From assembly GCA_019828595.1 (NCBI GenBank), contig JAHQRK010000015.1:1736001-1800000 (forward strand): a stretch of DNA of 64,000 nucleotides, in the 5' to 3' direction. Origin of the DNA: Aphanomyces cochlioides. Taxonomy: Eukaryota; Oomycota; Saprolegniomycetes; Saprolegniales; Verrucalvaceae. Position numbers and translations under genes: made by a program. The notes below the pieces were generated by a model. That model had not been told where the DNA came from. It was given only the letters and a program-made list of their open reading frames with translations, and searched no databases. This document shows positions 43,251 to 53,602 of the stretch, piece by piece (positions within the stretch are counted from its first letter, which is position 1; every line of letters starts with the position of its first letter).

Positions 43251-44548
43251 CAGTGGTCGGGGGCGTCCATGAGCCGAACGTTCATATTTCGGTGAAAAAT
43301 TATTGTCGAATTTGGAGTTGCCTGGCGAATCGAATCGACTGGGCAAATCGATTTGTGAATCGACTAGCCAATCATATCACGTTATAATTTATTTTTAACC
43401 AATCATATGCATTTAATTTTGCACTCTCTTATATACCCGCCTTGACATCAACAGGAAAATCGCAACTACAATGGTTCCTTGCGCAAAAGCTGCGCATCGC
43501 CAGAGTGGCTGATGCATCTAGGAAGAACTCTTTAAACAGTATTGGTAAAATATACATTTTAATAGAAAAAGACATTCAAACTCGATTCGGCCAATAGACT
43601 GGAAAGTCCAAATTTGTGCGAAATTGACAATTCCAGATTTCGTTCAAATTTGCTTTAAAGAACTGCCAATTTCACTCAAAATTCGCATGTAAAACATGAA
43701 ACTCTATATCACTATACATTGCCAAGTACGATGCAAAACGTGAAGGAATGATAGTCAATTTTCATCCTGAATATCGAGATATTGTGAAAACAGATACATA
43801 TGGTAATATCCATTGAATGTTGGAGAATTTTGCCCGTTTCCCATCCTCCCCCAAAATCTAATAATAGACTACTCTTTATTCTTGATGTGCATATCCGTTT
43901 TCATAAGGCAATGTCGCGCGCGACGATTGAGGCAGGCGTCTTCCAAGAGATCACGCAGTATGTGAAAGCGCAAAGACCACCCGCGCTCACAAAGGAAGAG
44001 CGGTTGGACATCCTCCGGCTCCATGCTTATTTCAGAAGTCGGGCAACCCCTCGTGCCAGTGAATTGATCGCTGAAGCCACTGGAAGGAGCCAACGAGTTG
44101 TCAAAGCTGTGTGGAAAGACTACTTAGACAGCAAAACAGTTGTACCCGTTGCACCTCCTTCAAACACAACACAACATGCCTCCCGAATTCCCAAATCTAC
44201 GCACATAACATCTGCAGTCCAGGAGTTCATTCGCAACAGACGAATGACACGAACTCGCACCGTTGCGGGGGATGTCATGGAGTTTCTATTTGAAAACGGC
44301 TTCATTGCCCTTGACTACTCCTGCTCCAAGTCTCTTGCTTCAGCCGAGCGTGGCTCTGGCGATGAAATGACTTCTGACCTTGAATCCGAAAGCGAAAGTG
44401 ATTGACTTCCTCCAGAAAATTTTATAACTCTATAATTTCATATTCGGTTTCATTACTAGTTGAAAGGTTTCTTGCTTGCACATGTTTCTGGCATCCTGCA
44501 GCATTTTATTCTTCACCCACCTTGGCTCATGGATGCCCCCGACCACTG
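43251..44548 (+). mobile_element. Inverted-repeat element inserted in the MULE (left arm)
   Basis: 1,298 bp with near-perfect 25-bp inverted ends starting CAGTGGTCGGGGGCGTCCAT (one G/A difference) and flanked by TAA on both sides (43248-43250, 44549-44551). It encodes one HTH protein but no DDE domain, so it is a non-autonomous relative of a Tc1/mariner- or PIF-like element. The 3-bp TAA duplication favours PIF-type insertion, while the HTH protein looks like a Tc1/mariner N-terminus; the class is unsettled. Confidence 0.85.
43911..44405 (+). CDS. HTH protein of the inserted element (left arm)
   Basis: 164 aa from MSRATIEAGVF (an upstream in-frame ATG exists at 43800). It has two helix-turn-helix-like segments: LTKEERLDILRLHAYFRS...ASELIAEATGRSQRVVKAVW and ITSAVQEFIRNRRMTRTRTVAGDVMEFLFENG, like the paired DNA-binding half of Tc1/mariner transposases. 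The C-terminus is acidic (ESESESD) instead of a catalytic domain. It could bind the element ends without cutting. Identical in layout to 59546-60040. Confidence 0.6.
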   Translation: MSRATIEAGVFQEITQYVKAQRPPALTKEERLDILRLHAYFRSRATPRASELIAEATGRSQRVVKAVWKDYLDSKTVVPVAPPSNTTQHASRIPKSTHITSAVQEFIRNRRMTRTRTVAGDVMEFLFENGFIALDYSCSKSLASAERGSGDEMTSDLESESESD

Positions 44549-45769
44549 TAAGATGGGTCAAATCACAACCTTCTTGTAGCTTTGGCCTTTGTCTCCAAGG
44601 AGAATTATGACCATTGGACCTGGTTTCTGCAATGCTTAAAACATAGTCGACTTCAATTGCCTGACAATGTTCTATTCATTTCAGATCGCCAAGAAGGTAC
44701 AATATTCTAAGTAGCATCAGTAGATATCATAAGTTGTAGGGCTCATTTCTCCCGTCAAAACTGTGTTTCCGCTAGCAGGACATCGTTATTGTATGTGGCA
44801 TATAGTACTAAACATTCAAGCTATGCGAGTGAACACAGACATCGAAGCACAAGATGCCATGACAGAGCTGCAAAAAACACAGCCAGTTGCTTGGAAGTTT
44901 CTAAAAGACCCCAAACCAGGCAAAGAAAGCTGGTGTCAATATTGTATCGTCGAGAGCGGCTACCCAACATTTTGCGCTAAGACGTCAAATGCGTCTGAAC
45001 AGACCAACGCTTGGTTAGGTGTGCTTCTCCGTGCAGCTGATCCAGTGTCTGCCTTCTACATGTCTATGGTTAAGTTACTTGACCGCTTTGAAAAAATGAG
45101 AGACACTTACAGAGGCTTGTCCTCGGGTTCGCTTGTGAAAATTGTTCAGGTTGAGTGCAATAAGCTGAGGGACCTCACTAAGGAATACGCAGTAAGAAAC
45201 AACAGTCTAAAAGCTTATCATAAATATGTAGGCTATGGAAAATAGTTCAAGCGCTGCCGAGCCTCAATGTCAAAAGTTTCTCGTCTTTCGTACTTCTCAA
45301 AAAGGATTTTTGCATCGGCGAACTCAAACAGTTGACATTGTCAATTCGACATGTACATGCGGTCGATGACAAAATACACTGATTCCCTGTGTCCATGCAG
45401 TTGCAACACACACAGACTTGAGTAAACTGCAGCACACTTAAGATTGTTTACGCGTTATTGTAGGATTTCCCATTTTCTACTCAGTGGGTGTACAGCAAGC
45501 GCTGTATTCCCGCAATGTTGCCCCTTCCTTACCACGCAGTCTTGAGATTGACCATGAAACAAAAAAGCCGCTAAAGCTTGAAGGCAGCAAACGGTTTAGA
45601 TTTTCCTATGTGAGTCTAATAATGTTGTGGTAGTGGCAGAGGCGGGCCGAAAACAAAGCGCGTTAAATCAATAGGCGAAAAATTCACATCAAAAGTGCGT
45701 GTCAAGACATTATCTGTGCTATATCTACTACTTGCTTCTGCGTTCGACGGCTTGCTTGTACGTTTATAA

Positions 45770-46458
45770 TCAATCATCTACGTATTTCCATTTACTAATT
45801 GCTTTTTGATCATGAACACTACGATTCGCTGGTTGTGAGCTCGTCGAGTGAATATACTGTTGCGTGTCGCTGCCAAATCGAACTCTTTCACAACATTGAC
45901 GACGGCGATTCGACGCAATCTCAGCTATTGGGCCTTGTAGAGTGTTTGCCAGGTTGAGCCAAAGGAATGGCTATCGAAAGAGCTCGTCGAAGTTCGTGTT
46001 TCGTGGTCTCACGCGCTTCTCGTTTCATTCCACCCACTTGTGCACTGTACCAATACATGCCGACTCTCATTTGTCACACTGAGTGTCTTTCGAAGGAATA
46101 TTTTCCGGAATATGTGTCCTTTATGGAATTATCTCCATTTCCATGCCATCATCGTCGGCTCCCATGGTGTTCTGGTCGTGCAGAGTAATTACACACATCC
46201 AAAGAACACAAGAGATGAAGTTGGTGCATCTCTTGCTTGCACATCGAATCTGAGTTCAACATGGTCGGGTCTACTTGTTCCTTGGTGTTCTACTTCAAGT
46301 TGAGAATGAGTTTAGTTCAACTTGGCGTGGCCATGCCTAAACTAATTCAGTTTTCCATTTCCACCAGTGTGCACAAGGCCGTCCCAACCGGGACTGCACG
46401 ATAAAACTATTTTTTTCTGCGTGGAAGAAACTTCACCCAAGAACACTTGTCGGTCAAC
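45770..46458. other. Non-coding part of left arm
   Basis: Between the MULE and the gag-like fragment. Short frames only, no recognisable gene. Mirrored at about 57494-58182. Confidence 0.5.
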
Positions 46459-47110
46459 ATGAGCTCTCCAGTTGCTCGCGTCCTCTCATCAATTGGTGAC
46501 AATGAAGTCTCTGCCCGTCTGGTCCCCGAGGAGGCTATCATGTCCCAAGCGATAGACGTAAATGATCATTCTGATGCAACTCCGCGCTCTGACTCTGACC
46601 AAGTATTGCCGGAACCCCGCCCGTCTGATACGTCTCTTATCCATGCTTTTGGACGAATGAGACTTAACACACCCCATTATTCAGTTATGACAATGCCTCT
46701 AACGCCCGAAATTTACACGCAAGGGCTGTTTTCTGACCCAAAGAGACGACTCTCGTATGATCTAAATGTTGGTCCAATAATTGCATCGGACAACATTGAA
46801 GAGAGTGGTATCCGCTTGGAAGAGAGCTCTGGATATGCTGGAGCACGACTACAAGGTATGCCTCAACTACCAACCCCTCCCCGCTACGATGGAACTACGG
46901 CAAACGAGAAGAAGTTTATGCAGTTGTATCAAGAGTACTGGTTTCATTGTGCCTCCCTACGCCAACTTGGTTTTAAGCCTTATGGGATGCCCGTGGGATC
47001 GTGCATTGCCGATGCGAGGCGATCGCGCATCGGAAGACGAATGGATCGCATATTTCTTTCAAGGAAATGAATTGGGGTCGAGTAGATCGCCAAATGAAAG
47101 ACCTTCGATT
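46459..47110 (+). pseudogene. Retrotransposon gag-like fragment (left arm)
   Basis: Open from MSSPVARVLSS to 47070. The segment PTPPRYDGTTANEKKFMQLYQEYW...LGFKPYGMPVGSCI matches the capsid-like region of oomycete retroelement gag proteins by pattern. A frameshift follows, and the next block (EDEWIAYFFQGN) is in another frame. No protease or polymerase follows; the fragment is cut off by the PIF/Harbinger element at 47202. Confidence 0.65.
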
Positions 47111-47436
47111 GAATACGCAAGGCAGTAGCCAGACAGGTGGTGCTTTTTTGTGCTGGTATTTGGAAGTAAGGATGCGGATTCGCCCACATCGGTAGTGTAA
47201 TAGTGGGTGTCAGTGTATCAGCATCTTGGAAAGGCAGCTTGAGAAAATTGATTTCATTGGACAAAAATCTTGACTTTCGAAGATCCACTATTTTTTGTCA
47301 CCTTGGGAGCATCTCGACATCTTGGATGTACAAGATTTCAAAAGGATATTTAGAAATATTAATTGTCGCAATGTCTAATGTTTCATTGGCTGATCTTGTT
47401 GTTCTACCGCTCTACAGAGTCGCGAGCAGTGGAAAA

Positions 47437-48495
47437 ATGGCATCAAAGACGACGCCCAGGAAGCCCAATGACAAGTCCAATGCGCCATCCTCTGCGAAGA
47501 AGGCCCAATCTCAACGAATTCTGTGGAATACGGATGGCGTCGCAGGCGGCAAATCCAGTATGGATGTCCTTATTGAGTGGTTATCCAATTAAACAAACTA
47601 CTCGCGATGGAAAGGAAGCGATCGCCATTCAGGCACAAAACGGGTCTGTTCTTGCGAGTGAAATCAAAAGAACTATGATGGAAAATGGTTTATTGCACCG
47701 AAAAGCAAAGGACATTATGGAAAGGAAGCGATCGCCATTCAGGCACAAAACGGGTCTGTTCTTGCGAGTGAAATCAAAAGAACAATGATGGAAAATGGTT
47801 TATTGCACCGAAATGCAAAGGACATTATGCAAAAAGTTTCAGTTTTGGAGCAGCAGTACAGGTCTGCACGAGACTGGCTCAACAATACTGACCAGGGCAT
47901 CGAGGATCAAGCAACAATTGATGGTGAAGTAAAAAAATATGTCCATATTTCTTTGATTTAGACAGTGTTATGCATGATCGGGCGTCCTCTGAAGCTTTGG
48001 CAACAAGCGATAATTTGGACGATTCCGATGGCGATATCGAAAAGGAAAATGTCATCAAGCCACTTGACAAGAAACGCAGTGCTGCACAGGCCAAGCTGGA
48101 TGAGTGGACCGATATGAATAACAAGTCGATGGCAATCAAAGAAAAGGAGGTAAATTAATGCGCCATAATATTAAATTCACTATTTCGAATAGATTGAGCA
48201 ACGGGAAAGAGAGTTTGTTGCCAAGACAGATCTAGACGTTAGACGTCTGCAAATTGAAGAGAAGCGAGAGTCTCGCCTTGAACGGGAGGGCGACTTGAAT
48301 CTACGACTTCTTCGAATCAAGCACGAAGAAGCCATGTTGAGATTGGCCTTACAGCGAGAAGAGGCACAAATGAATATTCGACTAAAAAAATGTGAGACTC
48401 GCAAGCGCCTCAAACAGCAAGGTTGGAGCGATCTAGAAATTGATGAAGCGTGTCCTCTGGCAGAATCAGTAGAATTTGCTTCTCATGAAAGCTGA
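47437..48495 (+). pseudogene. PIF/Harbinger accessory (HTH plus coiled-coil) gene, disrupted by tandem repeat (left arm)
   Basis: Starts MASKTTPRKPNDK; the RILWNTDGVAGGKSSMDVLIEWL helix region is followed by TAA at about 47590. The frame that should continue (NYSRWKG, LASEIKRTMMENGLLHR, KDIMQKVSVLEQQYRSARDW) is broken by a 110-bp duplication, a length not divisible by three. Downstream exons (MHDRASSEALATSDNLDD... and IEQREREFVAKTDLDVRRLQ...) hold an acidic stretch and a long charged coiled coil. Accessory proteins of this type pair with the transposase for DNA binding (family knowledge). Not functional as written. Confidence 0.75.
47607..47829 (+). repeat. 110-bp tandem repeat, 2 copies (left arm)
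   Basis: Units start ATGGAAAGGAAGCGATCGCC at 47607 and 47717; the second unit ends with base changes into the unique KDIMQKV coding sequence. The right arm has five units, so this array changed copy number after, or during, the arm duplication. Confidence 0.9.
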
Positions 48496-48715
48496 GTGTA
48501 GATTTAATTCGATCAACAAATGTATGCTTATTAATAGTTCTTGATATTTGCAATTTTGATAAGCAAGGATGCCACTAAACATTTCAACTGCTGAAGCTAG
48601 ACCATCTCTCACTACAGCGTTGTAATTAAACGATATCATTTCATCAGTCGATTGTGTACTACTCGCTAAACATTTACTAATTTTACTCGATTGAGAGGTT
48701 GCACTAAACAATAAA

Positions 48716-50020
48716 TCAATTTTTCATTAATTGCGCGACAACAAGGTCCCTCTTTGTAGCTGTTGTGAGCTCCAAATCATCGTTCTCATGTGTCTCGCCG
48801 TCGGGGAAGCACAAACGACAGCCACGTATGTCTGCATTGCAGCAGCAGTTCAATTGTAATTCAATCCATGCGTCTGGAATTTCATCATTTTCTAGAAGTA
48901 AAATATTGTGGAGCACGGCCGCAGCAACGACAACACGAATGATCTTTCTCAAACTGCTTTTGTCTTTCAAAGTCTTTCTGATGCGCTTCAGGTACTGAAA
49001 TCTACCTACAGAGACACTGTTAAGTCATTCATGTGCTTTCCCACCTTTTAACATTCCAATGCAATATTCGACTTTAATCCGACCACGAGCAAGAATTGTG
49101 TTAAAATACTCTTTCCATGGTGGTAGAGCCTGGTGCGGGGTTGCCTTGAAAGCTGGCACAATACAACTTCCATCTGAATAAGCAGAGTCGCCAAGAAGGT
49201 ATTGATTCTCTGTGAAAAATGATCGCCAGTGTTTAAAGATGTGACAATTTTTCCAAACGCGATTATCGTGCGTCGACCCTGGCCATCCAGTGTAAATATC
49301 TCGTATCAAACCACGATGGTCACAGATGATTTGCGCTGCCAGGGCATAACAACCCTTTCGCGAGTAATAGTCTTCCCCATGTAGACTTGGTTTATTTTCA
49401 AAAGGAAACAAAGTTCCATCGATCATGCCTACGCAGCTGTCAAAGCCACATAAACTCTTGATTTCGTCAGCGATGGACAATGTTTCGACGTAGCAAGGGA
49501 AATAGATGTAAGTATTGCGAAGATCAACAAGGCAAGAAATTCCACGGTCAATGTAATCTTTGATTGTTCCACTTCCAATGCCAAAAAATGTTGCCATATG
49601 CTCGTTCGATGAAGCATTGCCACTAGTGCCTAAAAAGTACAACAGAACAAGTAAATGATGTTCAACTGCAGCCTTTTTTAATTTGCCGTCGACGGATTTG
49701 AAATGCGGAGACTCACGGAGTAAGACGACCAATCTAAAAAATGATGTACGATCGAGTCGAAAGAGCTTGCGGAAGCGTGAGGCTGATATTTCGAATTGAT
49801 AATGAAAAAAGCGTGTAGACTGGAGCACCATATTGGCCCTCGAGTTGATATATCGTGTGGATTCAACCACGAGGATCCATCCATGCAGCATCATGTCAAT
49901 TTGGTCCTCTCGATCGTCGGATATTCCAAAGGCAAGACGACGTTTCTTCATCTCTAATCTATATGCCATGATAGAGTGGCCCTTGGTGAGAAGCATTTGT
50001 CGATCGCTGATCTTAACCAT
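48716..50020 (-). CDS. PIF/Harbinger transposase, intact (left arm)
   Basis: Exons 50020-49045 and 49005-48716 with a 39-nt intron (GTGGGAAAG...CTGTAG) joining GMLKG|RFQYLKRIRK; 421 aa. It has an N-terminal HTH-like region (FRKLFRLDRTSFFRLVVLL, NEHMATFFGIGSGTIKDYI) and the catalytic blocks GMIDGTLFPF, YLLGDSAYSDG and GRIKVEYCIGMLKG (DDE). No stop or frameshift was seen, so it could be active. The identical copy in the right arm is at 53603-54907. Confidence 0.88.
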
Positions 50021-50526
50021 TCTTGTTTTCAACACGCCAACACGTCGACAAGTCGTCCAAGATGCTGCCAAATCGCGGTCGGGTGTTTCAGACGTCGATC
50101 AAAAACGTCTACATTTGATTGGTCGTTATATTAATAAATTCTCAACGTGCCACCCCAAGCTGCTGACACTCTGACACCCACTAATGTACCATTCCCAAAT
50201 TAGTGGAATGAAGTCTCGAAAAGCACGTACAATCAATAGTCTGCAAAAATTAATCATGATGGTGATTCTAGGTTTGACAGTTCAATGTTGAAACTATCAT
50301 TAAAGCTGTATCCTTTTTCTGTATAAAAAAAAAGTATATCTTATTGATAATTGATCATTCGATCAGTAGTCTCTATTAATTTATACTTGTCAGATCTATC
50401 ATCTCCGATAGTTGTATAGTATTACAGTGATATTATATACATCATTGGATTCTAGAAACTTATGCTGCTTAGAATCTCTATTTAGTGCACATATATCAAA
50501 TTTCAGAGTTGTAAAAACAAATTCAA

Positions 50527-50932
50527 TTATATATTTAAAACAATGAATGGTTCGCGACAGAATGGACAAGGAGGTGGACCTTCGCGGCGACCCAATATCG
50601 GATCTCGCCCGTTATGGATTGCTTCGAGTTTAAGAAAGCACTTTTGATGCAACTTGTGGTCACATTTGACAGATTGGAGCCACTTTCGCGGGAGATTCGC
50701 AAATTCCACACCGCTCCAACTTTGGTACATACTTTTTTCTTTTTCTCTCGGCGGCTTTCCTTTTTGCAACAGCTTTCGCGGCATTTAGACGCTTTTCGCG
50801 TAGTTCAAGGAAGCGCTTTTCTTTGCACCTGCGTCGCTTTTGATGAAACTGCATATTACGCTTGCATGAAAACGTGGAGCGACACTTTGTACAGTAGAAT
50901 GGACCATTTGCCATTTGTGGGGGCAATGGCAT
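50527..50932 (-). pseudogene. C2H2 plus RING finger ORF, one frameshift (left arm)
   Basis: Mirror copy of 52691-53096; see that entry. A C2H2 finger (FYCTKCRSTFSCKRNMQFHQKRRRC) is followed by a Lys/Arg-rich helix and a RING-like pattern CGIC...CDHKLHQKC...CPFC split over two frames. Confidence 0.65.
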
Positions 50933-51065
50933 ATTGATAATGACAAGTGTGGGGGCTCACAAGAAATGACTGGTAATGGCCCCCACTTCCAATCGTTTTG
51001 CCCCCACTTTTGGTAAGATGGTCCACTTTTGTCTACTCTTATCAAATAGCCCCCACTTTTGTCAA

Positions 51066-51195
51066 AAACCCACGTTGAGCGAGGTATCCCTTTAGTTAGA
51101 CAGAAGTCATAATCAGTGGTTTCATCAGTAGCATGGAATTCTTGAAGAAGTTCCTTGCGTTCACGGGTACTGTACCTACGGTATTGTCCCCTCAT
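51066..51195 (-). pseudogene. Transposase N-terminal HTH fragment (left arm)
   Basis: MRGQYRRYSTRERKELLQEF followed by DFCLTKGIPRSTWVF, a pattern like the N-terminal HTH of pogo/CENP-B type transposases. The reading then enters the GTGGGGGC-box region and loses homology. Mirrored at 52428-52557. Confidence 0.5.
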
Positions 51196-51409
51196 GGCGC
51201 CGATTGATTTGAAATTCTCGCCGCGATTCAAATATCAATTCCACCAATGGCAGCCGAGATAATTTGAACAGTTATAGACTATATTTTACCCAATCAATAG
51301 TCATTAATCAATTTCGGGGTATTTGTTAATTAAATTATGCAGTACCACTTGTGGCGAATTTTTCTGTCCATCACTGTACAGTGTACTTGATATTTTCACT
51401 GTTCTGTGG

Positions 51410-51607
51410 ATGGAGCGCGTCGGTCAACCTGTCAAGACTTCTCTGGAGCTTGCCCACAAGTTGTGGTCAAGTAAAGTCAAATTTGGAGTGATATCGAAGG
51501 AAACAGGGATTGCCCCACGAGCACTGCACCAATACATCCAAGTTTGCCGAACACGTCGACATGCTGTTGAAATGCGTTCCCAATTCTGTGAGGCAATCAA
51601 CATGTGA
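51410..51607 (+). CDS. Small HTH-like ORF near the palindrome centre (left arm)
   Basis: 65 codons from MERVGQPVKTSLELAHKLW. The segment SKETGIAPRALHQYIQV resembles a DNA-binding helix-turn-helix. The right-arm copy (52016-52213, minus) has Lys instead of Gln at one site. It may be a transposon fragment; function unknown. Confidence 0.4.
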   Translation: MERVGQPVKTSLELAHKLWSSKVKFGVISKETGIAPRALHQYIQVCRTRRHAVEMRSQFCEAINM

Positions 51608-51784
51608 TATTACCAACTGATGAATCCAGACAAAATTGTGTTTCTATATATATAAATTATATCCTGTAGCCATATATATATTTTTTTCACAAAGCCACTT
51701 TGGGTCAGATAATGTATATCACATATTTCATACAAATATCAAGATAAAATTTCGGGTACGATCGATAATACTTGAACTTTTTAT

Positions 51785-51838
51785 GGGCATAAAAAGGTTT
51801 TTTTTTAGTTCTTTTTTTTAAAAGAACTTTTTATCGGC
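51785..51838. other. Centre of the palindrome
   Basis: 54 bp of non-paired sequence, rich in T on the left and A on the right, between the two arms. Just outside it each arm carries its own small hairpin (CTTTTTATgggcATAAAAAG at 51777-51796 and GAACTTTTTATcggcATAAAAAGTTC at 51825-51850), so the centre could fold in more than one way. Confidence 0.85.
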
Positions 51839-52015
51839 ATAAAAAGTTCAAGTATTATCGATCGTACCCGAAATTTTATCTTGATATTTGTATGAAATAT
51901 GTGATATACATTATCTGACCCAAAGTGGCTTTGTGAAAAAAATATATATATGGCTACAGGATATAATTTATATATATAGAAACACAATTTTGTCTGGATT
52001 CATCAGTTGGTAATA

Positions 52016-52213
52016 TCACATGTTGATTGCCTCACAGAATTGGGAACGCATTTCAACAGCATGTCGACGTGTTCGGCAAACTTGGATGTATTTGTGCAGT
52101 GCTCGTGGGGCAATCCCTGTTTCCTTCGATATCACTCCAAATTTGACTTTACTTGACCACAACTTGTGGGCAAGCTCCAGAGAAGTCTTGACAGGTTGAC
52201 CGACGCGCTCCAT
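52016..52213 (-). CDS. Small HTH-like ORF near the palindrome centre (right arm)
   Basis: Mirror of 51410-51607, with one Lys/Gln difference (RALHKYIQV). Confidence 0.4.
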   Translation of the reverse strand: MERVGQPVKTSLELAHKLWSSKVKFGVISKETGIAPRALHKYIQVCRTRRHAVEMRSQFCEAINM

Positions 52214-52427
52214 CCACAGAACAGTGAAAATATCAAGTACACTGTACAGTGATGGACAGAAAAATTCGCCACAAGTGGTACTGCATAATTTAATTAACAA
52301 ATACCCCGAAATTGATTAATGACTATTGATTGGGTAAAATATAGTCTATAACTGTTCAAATTATCTCGGCTGCCATTGGTGGAATTGATATTTGAATCGC
52401 GGCGAGAATTTCAAATCAATCGGCGCC

Positions 52428-52557
52428 ATGAGGGGACAATACCGTAGGTACAGTACCCGTGAACGCAAGGAACTTCTTCAAGAATTCCATGCTACTGATG
52501 AAACCACTGATTATGACTTCTGTCTAACTAAAGGGATACCTCGCTCAACGTGGGTTT
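52428..52557 (+). pseudogene. Transposase N-terminal HTH fragment (right arm)
   Basis: Mirror of 51066-51195. It runs directly into the GTGGGGGC-box cluster that starts at 52567. Confidence 0.5.
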
Positions 52558-52566
52558 TTGACAAAA

Positions 52567-52706
52567 GTGGGGGCTATTTGATAAGAGTAGACAAAAGTGG
52601 ACCATCTTACCAAAAGTGGGGGCAAAACGATTGGAAGTGGGGGCCATTACCAGTCATTTCTTGTGAGCCCCCACACTTGTCATTATCAATATGCCATTGC
52701 CCCCAC
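52567..52706. promoter_or_regulatory. Cluster of GTGGGGGC boxes (right arm; mirrored in left arm at about 50917-51056)
   Basis: Direct copies at 52567, 52616 and 52637, a variant at 52597, and inverted copies GCCCCCAC at 52667 and 52699. Such clustered direct and inverted copies resemble a transposon end with several protein-binding sites, or a promoter for the C2H2-RING ORF whose ATG lies inside the cluster (52691). Confidence 0.5.
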
Positions 52707-53096
52707 AAATGGCAAATGGTCCATTCTACTGTACAAAGTGTCGCTCCACGTTTTCATGCAAGCGTAATATGCAGTTTCATCAAAAGCGACGCAGGTGCAA
52801 AGAAAAGCGCTTCCTTGAACTACGCGAAAAGCGTCTAAATGCCGCGAAAGCTGTTGCAAAAAGGAAAGCCGCCGAGAGAAAAAGAAAAAAGTATGTACCA
52901 AAGTTGGAGCGGTGTGGAATTTGCGAATCTCCCGCGAAAGTGGCTCCAATCTGTCAAATGTGACCACAAGTTGCATCAAAAGTGCTTTCTTAAACTCGAA
53001 GCAATCCATAACGGGCGAGATCCGATATTGGGTCGCCGCGAAGGTCCACCTCCTTGTCCATTCTGTCGCGAACCATTCATTGTTTTAAATATATAA
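52691..53096 (+). pseudogene. C2H2 plus RING finger ORF, one frameshift (right arm)
   Basis: From ATG 52691: a C2H2-type finger (FYCTKCRSTFSCKRNMQFHQKRRRC), then a basic helix (RFLELREKRLNAAKAVAKRK), then CGICESPAKVAPICQ. The frame ends at TGA 52961-52963. Shifting by one frame gives VKCDHKLHQKCFLKL...PPCPFCREPF, which completes a RING pattern C-x2-C...C-x-H-x2-H-x2-C...C-x2-C. Either a one-base frameshift or an unusual splice separates the halves. A DNA-binding finger joined to an E3-ligase-type RING is not a standard transposon protein known to me. Confidence 0.65.
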
Positions 53097-53602
53097 TTGA
53101 ATTTGTTTTTACAACTCTGAAATTTGATATATGTGCACTAAATAGAGATTCTAAGCAGCATAAGTTTCTAGAATCCAATGATGTATATAATATCACTGTA
53201 ATACTATACAACTATCGGAGATGATAGATCTGACAAGTATAAATTAATAGAGACTACTGATCGAATGATCAATTATCAATAAGATATACTTTTTTTTTAT
53301 ACAGAAAAAGGATACAGCTTTAATGATAGTTTCAACATTGAACTGTCAAACCTAGAATCACCATCATGATTAATTTTTGCAGACTATTGATTGTACGTGC
53401 TTTTCGAGACTTCATTCCACTAATTTGGGAATGGTACATTAGTGGGTGTCAGAGTGTCAGCAGCTTGGGGTGGCACGTTGAGAATTTATTAATATAACGA
53501 CCAATCAAATGTAGACGTTTTTGATCGACGTCTGAAACACCCGACCGCGATTTGGCAGCATCTTGGACGACTTGTCGACGTGTTGGCGTGTTGAAAACAA
53601 GA

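Larger units (their letters stand above)
42877..45769 (+). pseudogene. MULE transposase, truncated and interrupted (left arm)
   Basis: Mutator-like transposase pieces on the plus strand: VEFIPQIEWYDVGEELV...VVSRVKTKVKQLIW-like region and LVIDGCHMKGLFDG (first catalytic Asp), then a 1.3-kb inserted element, then LLVALAFVSKENYDHWTWFLQCL, FPLAGHRYCMWHI, ASEQTNAWLGVLLRAADPVSAF and a SWIM-like CTCG...PCVHAV zinc motif before a C-terminal basic tail to 45769. Its N-terminal zinc region, present on the right side at 61750-61956, is missing here because the palindrome boundary cuts the gene. Frameshifts and stops are present. Confidence 0.8.
47202..50182. mobile_element. PIF/Harbinger element (left arm)
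   Basis: 2,981 bp. The ends match as inverted repeats: AGTGGGTGTCAGTGTATCAG on the left and, read from the other strand, AGTGGGTGTCAGAGTGTCAG on the right. The 3-bp AAT at 47199-47201 and 50183-50185 is a target duplication candidate. It carries a plus-strand accessory gene (broken) and a minus-strand transposase (intact), the usual two-gene layout. Confidence 0.87.
42877..51784 (+). repeat. Left arm of an 18-kb palindrome
   Basis: From 42877 the sequence is the reverse complement of the DNA ending at 61074, and the pairing continues to 51784 against 51839. Position sums are constant: 103951 in the outer part, and 103623 inside the 110-bp array. The only shifts are two 1-bp differences near 45112 and 47458 and three extra 110-bp units in the right arm. 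Isolated substitutions occur, for example 42906 versus 61045 and a C/A difference near 51530. All genes of this arm are repeated in the right arm. Confidence 0.95.
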
